From positions 25,428-89,427 of the forward strand of contig JAURVB010013513.1 of the NCBI GenBank assembly GCA_033002965.1: DNA of 64,000 nt. Reading direction: 5' to 3'. The stretch is from Piper betle (lineage: Eukaryota; Streptophyta; Magnoliopsida; Piperales; Piperaceae). A program made the position numbers and the translations under genes. Numbering within the stretch: the first letter of the stretch is position 1; every line of letters starts with the position of its first letter. This document shows, one piece after another, positions 23,701 through 36,150 of the stretch. Under the pieces are notes generated by a model. That model did no database searches, was not told the origin of the DNA, and worked only from the letters and a program-made list of their open reading frames with translations.

Positions 23701-24439
23701 ACCTGCACTACAAGCCCTAATAAGTATCTGTGATGGTACCTCCTATACTCAGGGCAAAGGCTCAATCCTATAGGCTCAAGGTAAGGACCCTAATCGTATT
23801 AGCAAAGCACAAGGAGATCACTCTCTCCTCTGAAAGGACTCTCCCTCATTGAACTCACGATCTACACCAAAGACTCTAACATGAGTCGAACTCCTCTCGC
23901 TCGCTGGACCAATCAATGAATGGGTTGTACTACATAGTATGATCATCTGCTAACCATCTAATCTATGTACTCATGGTTGTGGGCCCATAAATATGTCTGT
24001 CATGCTAACTGAACAATCTAACAACTATGGTCATCCCATCTAAAGGTCATTTTGTCATGGTCTCTAACTCTATCCATCGTATATCCCTCTAAAGACTGCC
24101 ACCAACATTGTCTGATTGAGGGTATCTTACAATACATATTTGAGCCCAAGAATATCATGTCAAGGAAATAGTATGCATGGTAGTTGGTAAAGTCGATTAT
24201 GTGCCGTCATATTCAGAACAACCCAAGTGCTCCTTATTCTCCCCATCCTTACTGATGCCACTCTAGTTGAACCATGTCTTCAATCTCTAACCCTAGTTCA
24301 GCTCTAAAAGCTATGACATGCGGTCGCTAGGCAAGGCTAAAAAGTCTTCCTGTAGCTGCTCTCCCGTGGGGGTGAGTTAACAACTACTTGGCTCATGACT
24401 TCCACACTAACTGCTCCACTCTGGTCGGCACTAGTGCGA

Positions 24440-24660
24440 TTCACAAATAGCAATAGTGCATCACAAACAGTGGTTGTGCAACTTGAAGTGTGGTATTGCG
24501 TCACAAAAGGTGGTTGTGCAACTCAGACAGTGGTTGTGCAACTTGGATGGCAGTTGTGGACCTTGGGCAGTGGTTGTATAACTTGGTCGTCGACTGTGCA
24601 CCTAGGGCCATGGTTGTCCAACTCAGATGGCAATTGTGCAACTTGGCAGTGCTATCCAAG
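24440..24660. repeat. Degenerate minisatellite with GTGGTTGTGCAACT core
   Basis: The core recurs about eight times (near 24470, 24509, 24530, 24551, 24572, 24610, 24630) at roughly 20-40-bp spacing with mutations. Frames over it on either strand are repeat artefacts. Confidence 0.7.
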
Positions 24661-25808
24661 TACTGAGAGTCTATCCCGATCATGAATGTCATGTGCCCAC
24701 TATTGTCTCTGGAATATCTTATCGCATGTGTCTGTCTCCCCGAAGGTGGGAGGTGGCTATTATTCATTTGGCTTAGGTTATCCAACGATTCGTGTCTGAT
24801 CTAGAGGGGTGGTCTGAATCATGGTGGAGACATGTACGTCGTGAATCAGTGGTGCACTCACACTAATCTCTTAAAATCTAGGGTGACTCCTCCTATAAGT
24901 GCTGATTGGCTCTCAAACAACAACCAGTGATTTGGCACTAGCGGATTGGGTGAAATCCTGTCAAATGTCTAATCTTGCAATCCTCTTCATCCTCAACATG
25001 ACCATGCCTCTATGTGGTGGAGCATAGACAAAAATATTGTCAGAACGGACAACTAGTAGAAGATGGGGAGATGGTGGAGTACCAATGGGGAAGCAAGTCC
25101 TCTCTACTCATCCTCATCCACAACTATATCATGGAAGTGATCCATCCAAGTCATTTGCCCCAAACTCTCATTTGTGCTCTTAGTACTCTAGTGGTACTGC
25201 TAGCCTAGCTATAGCCTCTATCCCCAATGATCTATCTAAAGGTCAAAGTTCTCTAAGGAGACCACAAACCATGTCTGATCAATCTATCCAAGGCACTTGG
25301 TGGTCGAATTCATGTGCCAACTAACTTTGCCATTGTCTCCATACTTCAAACTCTCTTGCATATTTCATCTTTGGTAACTCCATCTTGCATTGTAAACCAT
25401 GTTCCAAGGAAGGAGGACTGAAGTGGTGACATGTAAAAGGACGGACAAGTGCTGTAATGTGGTTGCCAATACTCATGGTTAGTATTTGACTTAGCTGCAG
25501 CTGATTGAAAAATGAAGACATTCTGATTCGTTTAATGCTCTGGTACAATAGAAGGGAAAATTAGGTCTCTAAGCCTATCATGACATGCCTGTAAGATCCC
25601 TACTGATGTCTATGGAATCATGATCTCATATCTATCCACAATTCCTCTATAACTCCTAACATTTAAATCCTGCAATGTTCAGGTCTGATTGAGCAAAAAT
25701 CTGAAATCCTAAAAAAGACCAAAGGAAATGATCTACTGACTTGACTAAGGTCGGCTCCACACACTTGGCTCAAAACAAGAGTCTTCCATCTCAATCGACC
25801 AAGACATA

Positions 25809-25820
25809 GCTTTGATACCA
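25809..25820 (-). other. PBS of element X
   Basis: The plus strand GCTTTGATACCA gives TGGTATCAAAGC on the minus strand, close to the tRNA-iMet complement. The LTR starts at 25822 (TGTAACACC). Confidence 0.8.
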
Positions 25821-25821
25821 T

Positions 25822-28113
25822 TGTAACACCTAGATTCCAATTCCCCTAAAAACTGAATCTGAACTGTTATGAATGAGACAAATCATGTCTAAATGAATTA
25901 ATCTATAAGACTCGAATGGTAAATGGAACAAAACAACCCTTTTGGCATCTTGAAAATGGAAGACATTACTAATTATACATGAAAACACATCCAACATAGA
26001 TAAAAGCAAGAAAGAAAACAACGACGCACCAAGTACAAGTGTGTGTAGCATCTATTTGTCCTTCCACCAAAGCTGATCCAACGTAAGAACACAAGACCTA
26101 CATATATAATAAGAAAAACATTAGCAATAGGTGTCACTAGTCTAAAAAATAACAAGTAAAAACTTGCAAGTTGAAACTGATTTCCACGATAGAAGAAAAA
26201 CCACATATATAATCTCCATGCAAACACTCAAAGAGTATCTACTGAGGAGCCATCATGCTGGAGACTTGATAGCATCCCGAATTGAACAGGGGATGTACGA
26301 CTCTCGGCAAATGACTATCTTGGCAATAACCGGTCCCACTCTCGGTAAAAAACACTTATCCTAAGCCCTCTCCAAACCTCCATATAATGCCTTGGAAAGA
26401 GTACAATGGTCGAGTACTTTCAGGCAATCGCTTTCAATACCTTTTGATACCACAAGTCTACATATGCATTGTACACAACAATACCCATCTAGTCCATTCC
26501 TCTCCGAGTGTGTCAGGATCCCTCGAGGTAGAATGGCCCTCTCACTAATTCAGAGCCCACTACGACCTGCATATGCACCTGTGGTCACGGTCTTTTGGCT
26601 CACTAAAAACTCGATAAAAATTATATATGGGTTTGAAAATGAAATAATATAAGTAGGCCCGAAGGCAGCGTAAGGTGGAGCAAAGTTTGAAATCAACTTG
26701 ATGGTTCTCATCCTCAAGAATTATTAATTACGGAAGTAAGATACATCTATCTGGCCCTTGTCAAGTAGGGTCCTATAAAACTGCCACTTAACATGTCTTG
26801 CGATCTAGAAGTCAAATCCATGATAGAGTAAGCGATAAATCTTAAAAGAGTCTTAACAAACCTGTGGTCTAAGCTTAAAGTGCATCGACACATCTGTGAT
26901 GTGCTCGGACTCTGGAACCCACATTGGTACCCACTGTAAAGGATAAGACTGACAACTATATAAAATGCATAGTCGTGGTGTGCGCTCACATTAACAATAA
27001 CATCTTAACAAAGGATCATGCTAAACAAATCCACAACTAAACACTCAACACGTAAATCGATGCACACATTAATAATAAACAAATAGTAAAGAAAAACAAG
27101 CAAAATAAGTAAAAGAATAATAAATAAAGTAATAGGTACACAAGTAAACACAAAACAACTACAAATAACAACTAAAACAAAAATAGGCAATAAAAATAAA
27201 TAAGAATTTAAAAAATTAGTTAATAAATAATTGAACTGATAAACTCACTCATCAATAAATGATTAGAAATAAATAAATGAGACATTAATAAAGAAATAAT
27301 AATAATATAAATAATACAACATGATTTTGCAACAAAATGCTAGTACATATTAATACATACACTTGCTAGTAAGTAAATAAATAAAAAAATTCATAAATTA
27401 ATAATTAATTAATTAAATGGATAATTAATTAATTAAATGAATAAAAAATCAATAACAATTAATCATGAATAACAATAGTATAGCTATAGAATAAATGAAT
27501 ATATAATTAATCACAAATAAATAATAACATATGCACGAGTGAACAAATAAATAATAGAATTTAATAGACAAGAATAAGATAAATATTAATAAGTAAATAT
27601 ATCATCAATCATAATAAGTAATTATACAAGCATCCATCATAATCGACACATACATAAATAACTAGAAATAAACAATAATGAATAAATAAATAAATAAATA
27701 ATAAATAAAGAAAAATTTCATAACATCAAAACATGTCAAATAATGTGAAAATGTATTTAAACTAATGTAGGGAGTCTTGAATTTTAAAAAACTGTCGAAA
27801 AATAGACGAAAACAGGTTGAAAAAGACAACTAAGTCAACTGCGCAAAACTAGATGAAGCGGACTGAACTAGACTGAGTCGGGTTGGGCTGGACTCGGTGG
27901 ACGAGGATAAAGATACACAAACACGAATAAGGTGAATGGGTACCAAATAGACTGCCAATGCCCATTGTTGGAAAATGCCACCAATGTCATGGGTAGGGGG
28001 GATTGACAGTTGGCCGAAAAATGGCCGGAAAGTGGCGAAATCATCATTGGGCATGGGAACGTCACCGGTGATCACACTATAGAAAGCTGATCACACTATT
28101 GTTCATATAATAC
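25822..28113 (-). repeat. Right (5') LTR of X, outer segment before Z
   Basis: Colinear with the left LTR: GGCATCTTGA...GGAAGACATT near 25935, the TATA block near 26620, the AATA tract 27040-27760 and the GC-rich part 27860-28070. It is cut at 28113 by element Z. Relative to the left LTR, about 470 bp (equivalent to roughly 20985-21450) are absent at the insertion point. Confidence 0.75.
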
Positions 28114-30822
28114 TGTAACAACTTGCCCGAACCAGACCAGGTGTCACCTAAAAATATAATTGATGTAACAATAACATTCTAGAACATGATTCATATTACA
28201 ACAAATAAGTCTAAAAAATCATAAAAATAAATCATGTTCTAATAGCATGTGACAATCGTAGAAATAAACTAACTTAAAATCCCACAGTCTCGGACCATTT
28301 CCCATAGCTATATTTATAATACAAGAGAATAAAAAAGAAAGTCCAATTAATATCGATTCACCATACCTAGTTTGGTAAAAGAACCACCAACCACACTCTT
28401 AATCTTCAGTTCAAAGTTGTTCACCTGCGAAGGCAATTGTGTAGTAGAGATGAAACCACTAAGCAGCATGATTAAATGAAACAAGTCAATATAATCCCAA
28501 TTATCATTTCACGAGTCTTTTAGTAATTATGAGCCTATGTCGAGCTCTTAATATGCTGGGAGGGGTGGCCACCCCATCCAGCTACCATCCCATGCATGCG
28601 CACACACGCTACGTGGCCCACTGCCTGTAGTTACCGATAATTGCCATTGACTCACCCTCTTGCTATCACAAGTGCATAATGAGCCTTCTTGCACCACAAT
28701 GCCCTGTCACCCCTTTCGGCATGGGGGTAGGTGTTAAATCTTTCAAGGGGTGCTAGCTTGTGCTGAATTGAGTCGGACCCGGTTGCGTTCCAACACATGG
28801 TGGTCAAATACTCAAGTCAACCAAGACCCCCACATAGTAATTTTAAAGGGTTCGGCCCCGTGTCGGACTAAGTCAATTCCTTGACCCTAGTTGCACTCAG
28901 TGCACGATGGTCGAATCTGGGCTCAGGCCGACCAGGGCTGCCAACAAGGGAAAATACAACATTTCAAATAATTATACGGACTTGGATAGCTCGTAAGTGA
29001 ACCTGCAACTGTGACCAACGATCCTAATCTGAATGAGAAAATAAAATTATATATAAGTATAATTTTATTCGAGTAGAAATGCATGCAACTAAATGACTAA
29101 TAGATATCATGATTAAAATTCAACAATATTAAGTATTAAATTATTCATGTGACATAATTATTTAAATCCTACTATACATAATAAATTGATTATCCAAATT
29201 ATTATTCACACTTAACAAATGATAAAATAATTATAAACTTATAAACAAATATTTAATTACTATTATTAGTACATTGTCCTTCGATTATATTTTTTAATCG
29301 CTATCATTATTCATAGCAATTTAATTAATTAGGTTGTTCGATTAAATTATTTAGAATAATTTGCATTATTATGATTCAAAGATATTACTAATAGAATTAT
29401 TTTAAATTATTCAACTCAATAAGGTTTTGAACTTTATTTATTTCCATTATGCTATTTAGGTTCAACGCTTGTGATTTTTACACGATTATAGTTTAATAAC
29501 CCTTTTTTTCTTATTGACTTGTTATTAAAATAATCACTTTGCTTACCTAGTATTGAATTTAATATAATAAAGGTAAAATATTTATTTTATTAATTACTTA
29601 TAATCATCTGATTTAAAATTAATCGCTTGTAGTATGCCGATTAATTATCGACTGTTTATCATTACTGTATTTTTTATTACTCGTGGTGATTTCGCACAAT
29701 AATTAATTAGTTTAGTAACTTTACCCATAACCCATTAAAATGATTATTTTTAAAGATTTCTTACGAGTTCGTAGTATTTTTTAACTTGAGTCGGTATCAA
29801 GTCAACCCATATTTACAAAACTGTCATCTTCTTCTTCCCCAACGTCCTCTTCTTTTCTTACCTTCTTCTTTGCACCCAAAAACAGATGACGTCCTTCTTC
29901 TCCAACCTCAAGATAAACACTTTCTTGCACCTTGCTCCAAATCAGATGTTCAACAACCTCAGGCCGGAATCAAAATAGGAAGGATCGGCTAGCTTTGGAC
30001 GTTGTAGGGAGTAGAGTCATTCTCCCCGCTTCTGCACATAGCCGCCATGAATTCCGGTGAGAAGGTGGTCTGTACTGGCCTACGCCAGCGGCAGGAACTT
30101 CTGTAACAGAGATGTTGTCAATGAAGAAAAACCGGCGTCTACCTTCTAAATCTTCCATTACATCGTCAATTTCAGAGGATCGCCATCACCTTCGTCCCCC
30201 TTGCAATTCCGCCCAATAACAGCTGTAATTCCGCCACCCACTAGAAGCTAGGGACAAGGCGATGCCACCCCTTAAACCCAGCAGCTAGAGAGGCATCAGG
30301 GGTGAGAGGGCTACCTTGAAATTCTTGTTTATAGTCGACCATCATGCCACAATTTCAGACTCGGCGGCCATGGACGGGATTCAGTTTTCAGTTTAGTTTA
30401 GTTTTTTATTGTTGATTTGAGACTTTAATTCTCATGTTTATCAAGCTTATTATCAATTAAAAAGAATTATGAATGCATGAAAAGTTAGAATAGGGAGATA
30501 GGAAGGATACCCAAAAAAGGAAGAATCTGGCACCAATAAGGAAGAGGAGAAGAAAATGAGAATGAAGGTGGCTAGGGTGAGAATGTCGCCCTCCTCATAA
30601 AATGAAATGAAAATTAAGGCTAGGGTATGTGAAAACACCCCAACAGCCCTATTTAATTTAACTGGGTAACCGGGCAAATAATAAAATATAATAATTAACC
30701 GGGTAGGATTATCCGGGTAGAGAATATAATAAGTAGTAATAATAATTCTCCAACGTTCGATCCTTCCCAGACCGAGTTTAATATTTTATTTTCTTTTATT
30801 ATTTTTTCTCACAGTCTTTACA
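28114..30822 (-). repeat. Left LTR of Z (minus orientation)
   Basis: It begins, minus sense, TGTAAAGACTGTGAG at 30822 next to the polypurine tract and ends at 28114. It includes a block near 28500-28700 (TACGTGGCCCACTGCC, CCCCTTTCGGCATGGGG) that is repeated inverted at 35560-35760 and, diverged, at 37415-37640. Confidence 0.85.
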
Positions 30823-30865
30823 ATCTCCCCAACTTGGAAATATTTCGTCCCCGAAATATCATAGC
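30823..30865 (-). other. Polypurine tract and upstream hairpin of Z
   Basis: Minus strand: CCAAGTTGGGGAGAT abuts the LTR start TGTAAAGAC. Just upstream (30841-30860) ATATTTCG and CGAAATAT form an 8-bp perfect stem with loop TCCC or its complement. The polypurine tract primes plus-strand synthesis; the hairpin role is unknown. Confidence 0.75.
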
Positions 30866-30935
30866 GGGCAACAGAACAATCATGATTAATTTCATTTATT
30901 CGGTATCAGTTCATGCTACTACAATTATAAAGATT

Positions 30936-31607
30936 TTATGCCACAAATAGGCTAGGGTACTTCCTTGCCAGTTCTTGTTCAGTCTCCCATGTGGCTTCCT
31001 CTGACCCCTGATTTTTCCAGAATACTTTTACCAAAGGAATTTCCTTGTTCTTGAGTGTCTTTATTTCTCTTGCCATGATGCGAATTGGCTTTTCCTCATA
31101 AATTAAATTTGATTGTAGCTCTAAATCTTCAAAAATTTTGAATATATGATCCTCATCTCGTACATATTTCTTTAGCATTGACACATGGAAAACATTGTGT
31201 ACTCCAACTAGGCTTGGTGGCAATACTAGTCTATAAGCACAATTTCCAACTCGATCTAGGATTGGGAACAGCGCTATGAATCTTGGCTTCAACTTCCATG
31301 ACGTTCTAAATCTGATCACCCCCTTTGTAGGAGATGTCTTTAGGTACACAAACTCCCCAACTTGGAACTCTAGGTCCCTCCTTCGAGTATCATCATAACT
31401 CTTCTGTCGATCCTGAGCTACCTTAAGCCTTTGTTGAATAAGTTTCACCTTTTTCATTGCTTCTCTCACCATCTCTGGCCTGACTATAACTGCTTCGGTA
31501 GACTCCAGCCAACACAATGGAGAACTGCAGGGCCTACCATATAAGGCTTCAAATGGTGCCATCCCTATACTGGCTTGGTGAGATTTAATATAGGTGAATT
31601 CAGCCAA
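30936..31607 (-). pseudogene. Z integrase C-terminal part and chromodomain
   Basis: The 223-residue frame starts within the integrase core (AEFTYIKSHQASIGMAPFEA, ALYGRPCSSPLCW). It continues through the post-core domain (VGEFVYLKTSPTKGVIRF, NVFHVSMLKKYV) and ends in a chromodomain-like tail (PLVKVFWKNQGSEEATWE, then ARKYPSLF). In chromoviruses such tails tether integration to particular chromatin. The Met start is not a true start; a stop in the preceding codon block (CILD-stop-GGDWEKH near 31640) splits it from the upstream core. Confidence 0.85.
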
Positions 31608-32134
31608 GGCTAAGTGTTTCTCCCAGTCGCCTCCCTAGTCAAGAATGCAGGCTCTTAACAAATCTTCCAAAGTTTGAATAGTCCTCTCACTTTGACCATC
31701 AGTTTGGGGATGATATACTATACTCAACTTGATTTAGGTCCCCATCAGTTTTTGGAAAGCTTCCCAGAAATGTGAGGTGAATAGGGGATCTCGGTCGGAG
31801 ACTATCTCCTTTGGAATCCCATGCAACTTGACAATATTGTCGATATACAATCCTGCCAGGTATTCCACAGTTCTCATTTATTTCGTGGGGATGAAGTGAG
31901 CTACTTTAGTTAGTCAGTCCACAACCACCCATATGGAGTCATGCTTCTTCTGAGTCCTTGAGAGCTTTGCAATAAAATCGCATGTGACACGCTCCCATTT
32001 CCAAGTTGGTATTTCTAAAGGTTGCAATAGGACTCCAGGTAGTTGATATTGCGCTTTGATCTGTTGGCAAGACTAACACTTGGAGACAAAATCCACAACA
32101 TATCTCTTCATCCCAATCCACCAGTAGGTTTGCT
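31608..32134 (-). pseudogene. Z integrase zinc finger and core, with stops
   Basis: Minus-strand reading gives [20 protein letters not shown] (second catalytic Asp in SDRD, about 31770-31830), [20 protein letters not shown] (catalytic Glu in QSER, about 31660-31720) and a first-Asp region near 31930 (IWVVVD). The upstream zinc-binding part has SCQQIKAQYQLPG near 32050. In-frame stops occur near 31640, 31730 and 31912. Domain order matches Ty3/gypsy. Confidence 0.75.
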
Positions 32135-32509
32135 TTAAATCCTGACATATTTTAGTAACTCCAGGGTGATCAAGAACTTTGAGCGATGAGCCTCCTCCAA
32201 GATATTCCGCCTCATAGCATCTTCCTTGGGTACACCAAACCTTCCTCTAAATCTGATCATACTATTGGAATCAGCTACAATGTCAAAAGTCTTGTCCAAC
32301 ATTTCATTCAGCTCCTCATCATCCATTTGTGCTAGCTTAATATGATAAACTAAATCATTGGTAATAACCAAATTTGCCAGTAATTCTGTTACTTGCTCCA
32401 TAGGGTTAATAGCCACCACTTTACCTCCCTGCATAAGGACACATCCTAAACCCAATAGTGACGCATCACTGAAGACTACGAATCCTTCATTACCATTTGG
32501 CAGTGTCAA
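32135..32509 (-). pseudogene. Z RNase H with internal deletion
   Basis: It begins as gypsy RNase H (FVVFSDASLLGLGCVLMQGG, including the first catalytic Asp in SDAS). After GKVVA it jumps directly to the linker normally downstream of RNase H (EQVTELLANLVITNDL, DSNSMIRFRGRFGVP). About 100 residues of RNase H are therefore missing without breaking the frame. The end (NILEEAHRSKF) leads to the integrase zinc finger. Confidence 0.8.
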
Positions 32510-32619
32510 AACTGGTGCAGTTGTTAGACTTTTCTTCAGAGACTGGAAACTCTCCTCACAATTACTACTTCATTTGAACTTGATTCCCTTCCTTGTGAGT
32601 TTGGTCATCGGCGATGCTA

Positions 32620-33440
32620 CTAAGGAGAAGTCTTTTTAATGAATTTCCTGTAGTAACCCGCTAAGCCAAGGAAGCTTCTGATGTTAGTGACAGACTTGGG
32701 TTGTGACCAATCAGTGATTGCTTTCACTTTTGATAGATCCACTACAACTCCGGCCTTTGAGATAATATGACAAACGAAGTTTACCTCCTTCAACCAGAAG
32801 TCACACTTTGAGAATTTGGCAAACAGTTGATTCTCTCTTAGAACTTGAAGAGTAATGGACAGGTGCTCCACGTGCTCTTCTTCATTATTTGAATAGACTA
32901 GAATGTCATCCACAAACACGATGATAAACTTGTCCAAGTATGCGTGAAATACTGTGTTCATGAGTGACGTAAAGGCCGCTGGTGCATTTGTTAGACCAAA
33001 AGGCATGACCAAAAACTCATAATGTCCATAGCGAGTTTAGAAAGCTATTTTCTGTACGTCTGAGTCCTTTACTCGCAACTAGTGATAACAAGACCGCAAG
33101 TCTATCTTAGATAATACTTGAGTTGTTTTTAGTTGATCAAACAAGTCATCAATCCTCGTTAAGGGGTACTGATTTTTAACTGTCACTTGATTGAGTTGTC
33201 GAAAGTCAATACATAGCTGTAGTGATCAATCTTTCTTCTTCACAAAAAGAATAGGGGCTCCCCAAGGTGGAGTACTTGATCAGATGAAACCTACCTGCAA
33301 CAACTCTTTTAGTTGACTCTTTAACTTCTTGAGCTCTGTTGGAGTCATGTGGTATAGTGCTTTAGAATTTAGTGTTATTCGAGGTGCTAGGTCAATGGCG
33401 AACTCTAGTACCTTCTTCTAAACAACGGGCTTTGGAAAAT
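32620..33440 (-). pseudogene. Z reverse transcriptase
   Basis: The open part 32620-33012 holds [36 protein letters not shown] (the catalytic FVDD) and [14 protein letters not shown]. Upstream (33013-33440), across stops, are DLAPRITLNSKALYHMTPTE and GAPILFVKKKD, the RT N-terminus. Most sequence before this, including protease and gag, is missing because the inverted LTR begins at about 33483. Confidence 0.85.
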
Positions 33441-33482
33441 ATTGTCCATTGAAAGCTGCCACTATTGTCACCTAAAAATAAT

Positions 33483-36150
33483 AGTAAAGACTGTGGAAAA
33501 AAATAATAAAATGAAATAAAATATTTGACTCGGTCTGGGAAAGATCGAATGTTGGAGAATTATTATTATTAATTATATTATATTCTCTACCCGGTTAATT
33601 ATTATATTTTATTGTTTACCTGGATAAATGAAATACGGGTGTTGCGGTGTTTTTACATACCCTAGCTGTCATTTTCATTTCATTTTATGAGGTGGGCATC
33701 ATCCTCACCCTAGCCACCTTCATTCTCATTTTCTTCTCTTCTTCCTTACTAGTGCTGAATTCTTCCTTGTTTGGGTATCCTTCCTATCTCCCTATTCTTA
33801 ATTTTCATGCATTCATATTTCTTTTTAATTGATAATAAGCTTGATAAGCATGAGAATTAATGTCTTAAATCAACAATAAAAAACTAAACTAAACTGAAAA
33901 TTGAATCCCGTCCATGGCCGACAAGTCTGAAATTCTGGCATGATGGGCGACTGTAAACAAGAATTTCAAGCTACTGGGTCCAAGGGGTGGCGATCACCTT
34001 ATCTCTAGTTGTTGGGTCGAAGGGGTGGCATCACCTTATCCCTAGCTTCCAGTGGGTGGCAGAATTACAGTTGTTAGTGGGCGGAATTGCGAGGGGGACA
34101 AAGGTGATGGGGAACCTCTGAAATTGACGCGGTAATGGAAGATTTAGAGGGTAGATGCCGGTTGTTCTTTGTTGACAACATCAAGGGTCTATTACAGCAG
34201 TTCTTGCCACCGGCACAGGCCACTATAGATCACCTTCTCACCAGAATTCATGGCGGTGACGTGCAAACGTGGGGAGAACGACTCTACTCCCTGCAACGTC
34301 CAAAGGTGGCTGATCCTTCCTATTTTGATGCCGGCTTAAGGTTGTTGAACATCTGATCTGGAGCAAGGTGCAAGAAAGCGGTCATCTTGAGGTTGGAGAA
34401 GAAGGACGTCATCTGTTTTTTGGTGCAAAGAAGAAGGTAGGAGAAGAAGAGGATGTTTGGGAAGAAGAAGATGGCAATTTTGTAAATATGGGTTGACACG
34501 ATACCGACTTGAGTTAAAAAATAATACTAACTCATAATAAATCTTTAAAATTAATCATTTAAATGGGTTATGGGTAAAGTTACTAAACTAATTAATTATT
34601 GTGCGAAATCGCCACGAGTAATAAAAAATATGATAATGACTAACGGTCGATAATTGATCGGCGTACTACAAGCGATTAATTTTAAATCAGATGGTTATCA
34701 GTAATTAATAAAATAAAGATTTTATATTTATTATATCAAATTTAATACTAGGTAAATAAAGTGATGATTTTAATAACGAGTCAGTAAGATAGAATGGGTT
34801 ATTAAATTATAATCGTGTAAAAATCACAAGCGTTGAACCTAAATAGCATAATGGAAATAAATAAAGATCGAAACGTCGAATAATTTAAAATAATTATATT
34901 AGTAATATCTTTGAATTAGAATAATACAAATTATTTTAAATAATCAAATCAAACAACTTAATTAATTAAATTGCCATGAATAATGATAGTGATTGAAAAT
35001 TATAACCGAAGGAAAATATACTAATAATAGTAATTAAATATTTGTTTATAAGTTGATAATTATTTTATCATTTGTTATGTGCGAATTATAATTTAGACAA
35101 TTAATCTAAAATGTACAGTAGGATTTAAATAATTATGTCACATGAATAATTTAATATTTAATATTGTTGAATTTTAATCATGATATCTATTAGTCATTTA
35201 GTTGCTTCCATTTCTACTTGAATAAAATTATACTTATGTATAATTTTATTTTCTCGTTCAGATTAGGATCGTTGGTCACAGTTGCAGGTTCACTTATGAA
35301 CTATCCATGTCCGTATAATTATTTAAAATGTTTTATTTTCCCTTGTTGTCAGCCCGATTGGCCTGAGCCAAAATTCAACCACCATACGTTGAGTGCAACC
35401 GTGGTCAAGGAATTGACTCAGTCCAACACGGGGTTGTAGCCTTTAAAATTACTATGTGGGAGTCTTGGTCAAATTGAAAATCTAATCACCTTGTGCTGGA
35501 ACGCAACCGGGGTCTACTCAAGTCGGCACAAGGCAGCACCCCCTGAAAGATTTAACACCTGCCCCCATGCCGAAAGGGGTGACAGGGCACAGTGGCGCAA
35601 GAAGGCTCATTATGCACTTGTGATACCGAGAGGGTGAGTGAATGGTAAATATCGGTAACTACAGGCTGTGGGCCACGTAGCGTGCGTGCGCATGCATGGG
35701 ATGGTAGTTGGATGGGTGGCCACCCCTCCCAGCATATTAAGGGATCCGCATAGGCTCATAACAACATTGGGATTATATTGACTTGTTTCATTTAATTATG
35801 TGGCTTCATGGTTTTATCACTAACGCGGAATTGCCCCCAGGTGAATAGTTTTGGACTGAGGACTAAAAGTGTGTTGGTGAATCTTTAACCAACCCAAGTT
35901 TGATGAATTGATAATAAATTGGACTTTCTTTTTATTCTATTGTGTTATAATTGTGGCTATGGGAAACGGTCCGAGACTGTGGGACAGTTATTTTATATAT
36001 TGTCATATGCTATCATAACATGTTTTATTTTTTTTATGATTTATAAATTCTAGATTTATTTGCTGTATTATGAATCATGTTCTAGAATGTTATTGTTACT
36101 TCAATTTTATTTTTAGGTAATACCCGGTCCCGTTCGGGCAGGTCGTTACC
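33483..36150 (+). repeat. Right LTR of Z (plus orientation, inverted relative to left)
   Basis: From GTAAAGACTGTGG at 33484 to GGTCGTTACC at 36150 it is the reverse complement of 28114-30822 over its full length. The first bases (AG where TG is expected) and the preceding GTCACCTAAAAATA, which matches the LTR's other end near 28141, mark an imprecise junction with pol. Confidence 0.85.

Larger units (their letters stand above)
21917..25821 (-). pseudogene. Internal region of X, heavily decayed
   Basis: 3.9 kb between the LTRs with no convincing open frame. The minus strand at the left end carries a hairpin and polypurine tract (21917-21960). About 24440-24660 is a degenerate ~30-bp minisatellite (GTGGTTGTGCAACT). 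By position it may be the remnant of the Gln-rich linker of Gag that in Y2 lies near 52400-52460; this is inference. PBS at 25809-25820. Coding capacity is lost. Confidence 0.5.
28114..36150 (-). mobile_element. Element Z: chromovirus fragment between inverted LTRs
   Basis: LTR 28114-30822 (minus) and LTR 33483-36150 (plus) are inverted copies of about 2.7 kb. Between them lies 2.66 kb of minus-strand Tekay-like pol that begins inside the protease/RT junction region and runs to the chromodomain, hairpin and polypurine tract. Gag, PBS and protease are absent. Both outer ends are LTR 3' ends (plus strand TGTAACAACTTGCCC at left; CGGGCAGGTCGTTACC at right). The flanks AATAC and TAGAC do not form a clean duplication. 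This is not the normal direct-repeat arrangement. Confidence 0.8.

Noticed and set aside
24395..24785. Plus- and minus-strand frames of ~95 residues
   Set aside because: They follow a degenerate minisatellite inside the decayed X internal region; repeat-derived and not conserved.
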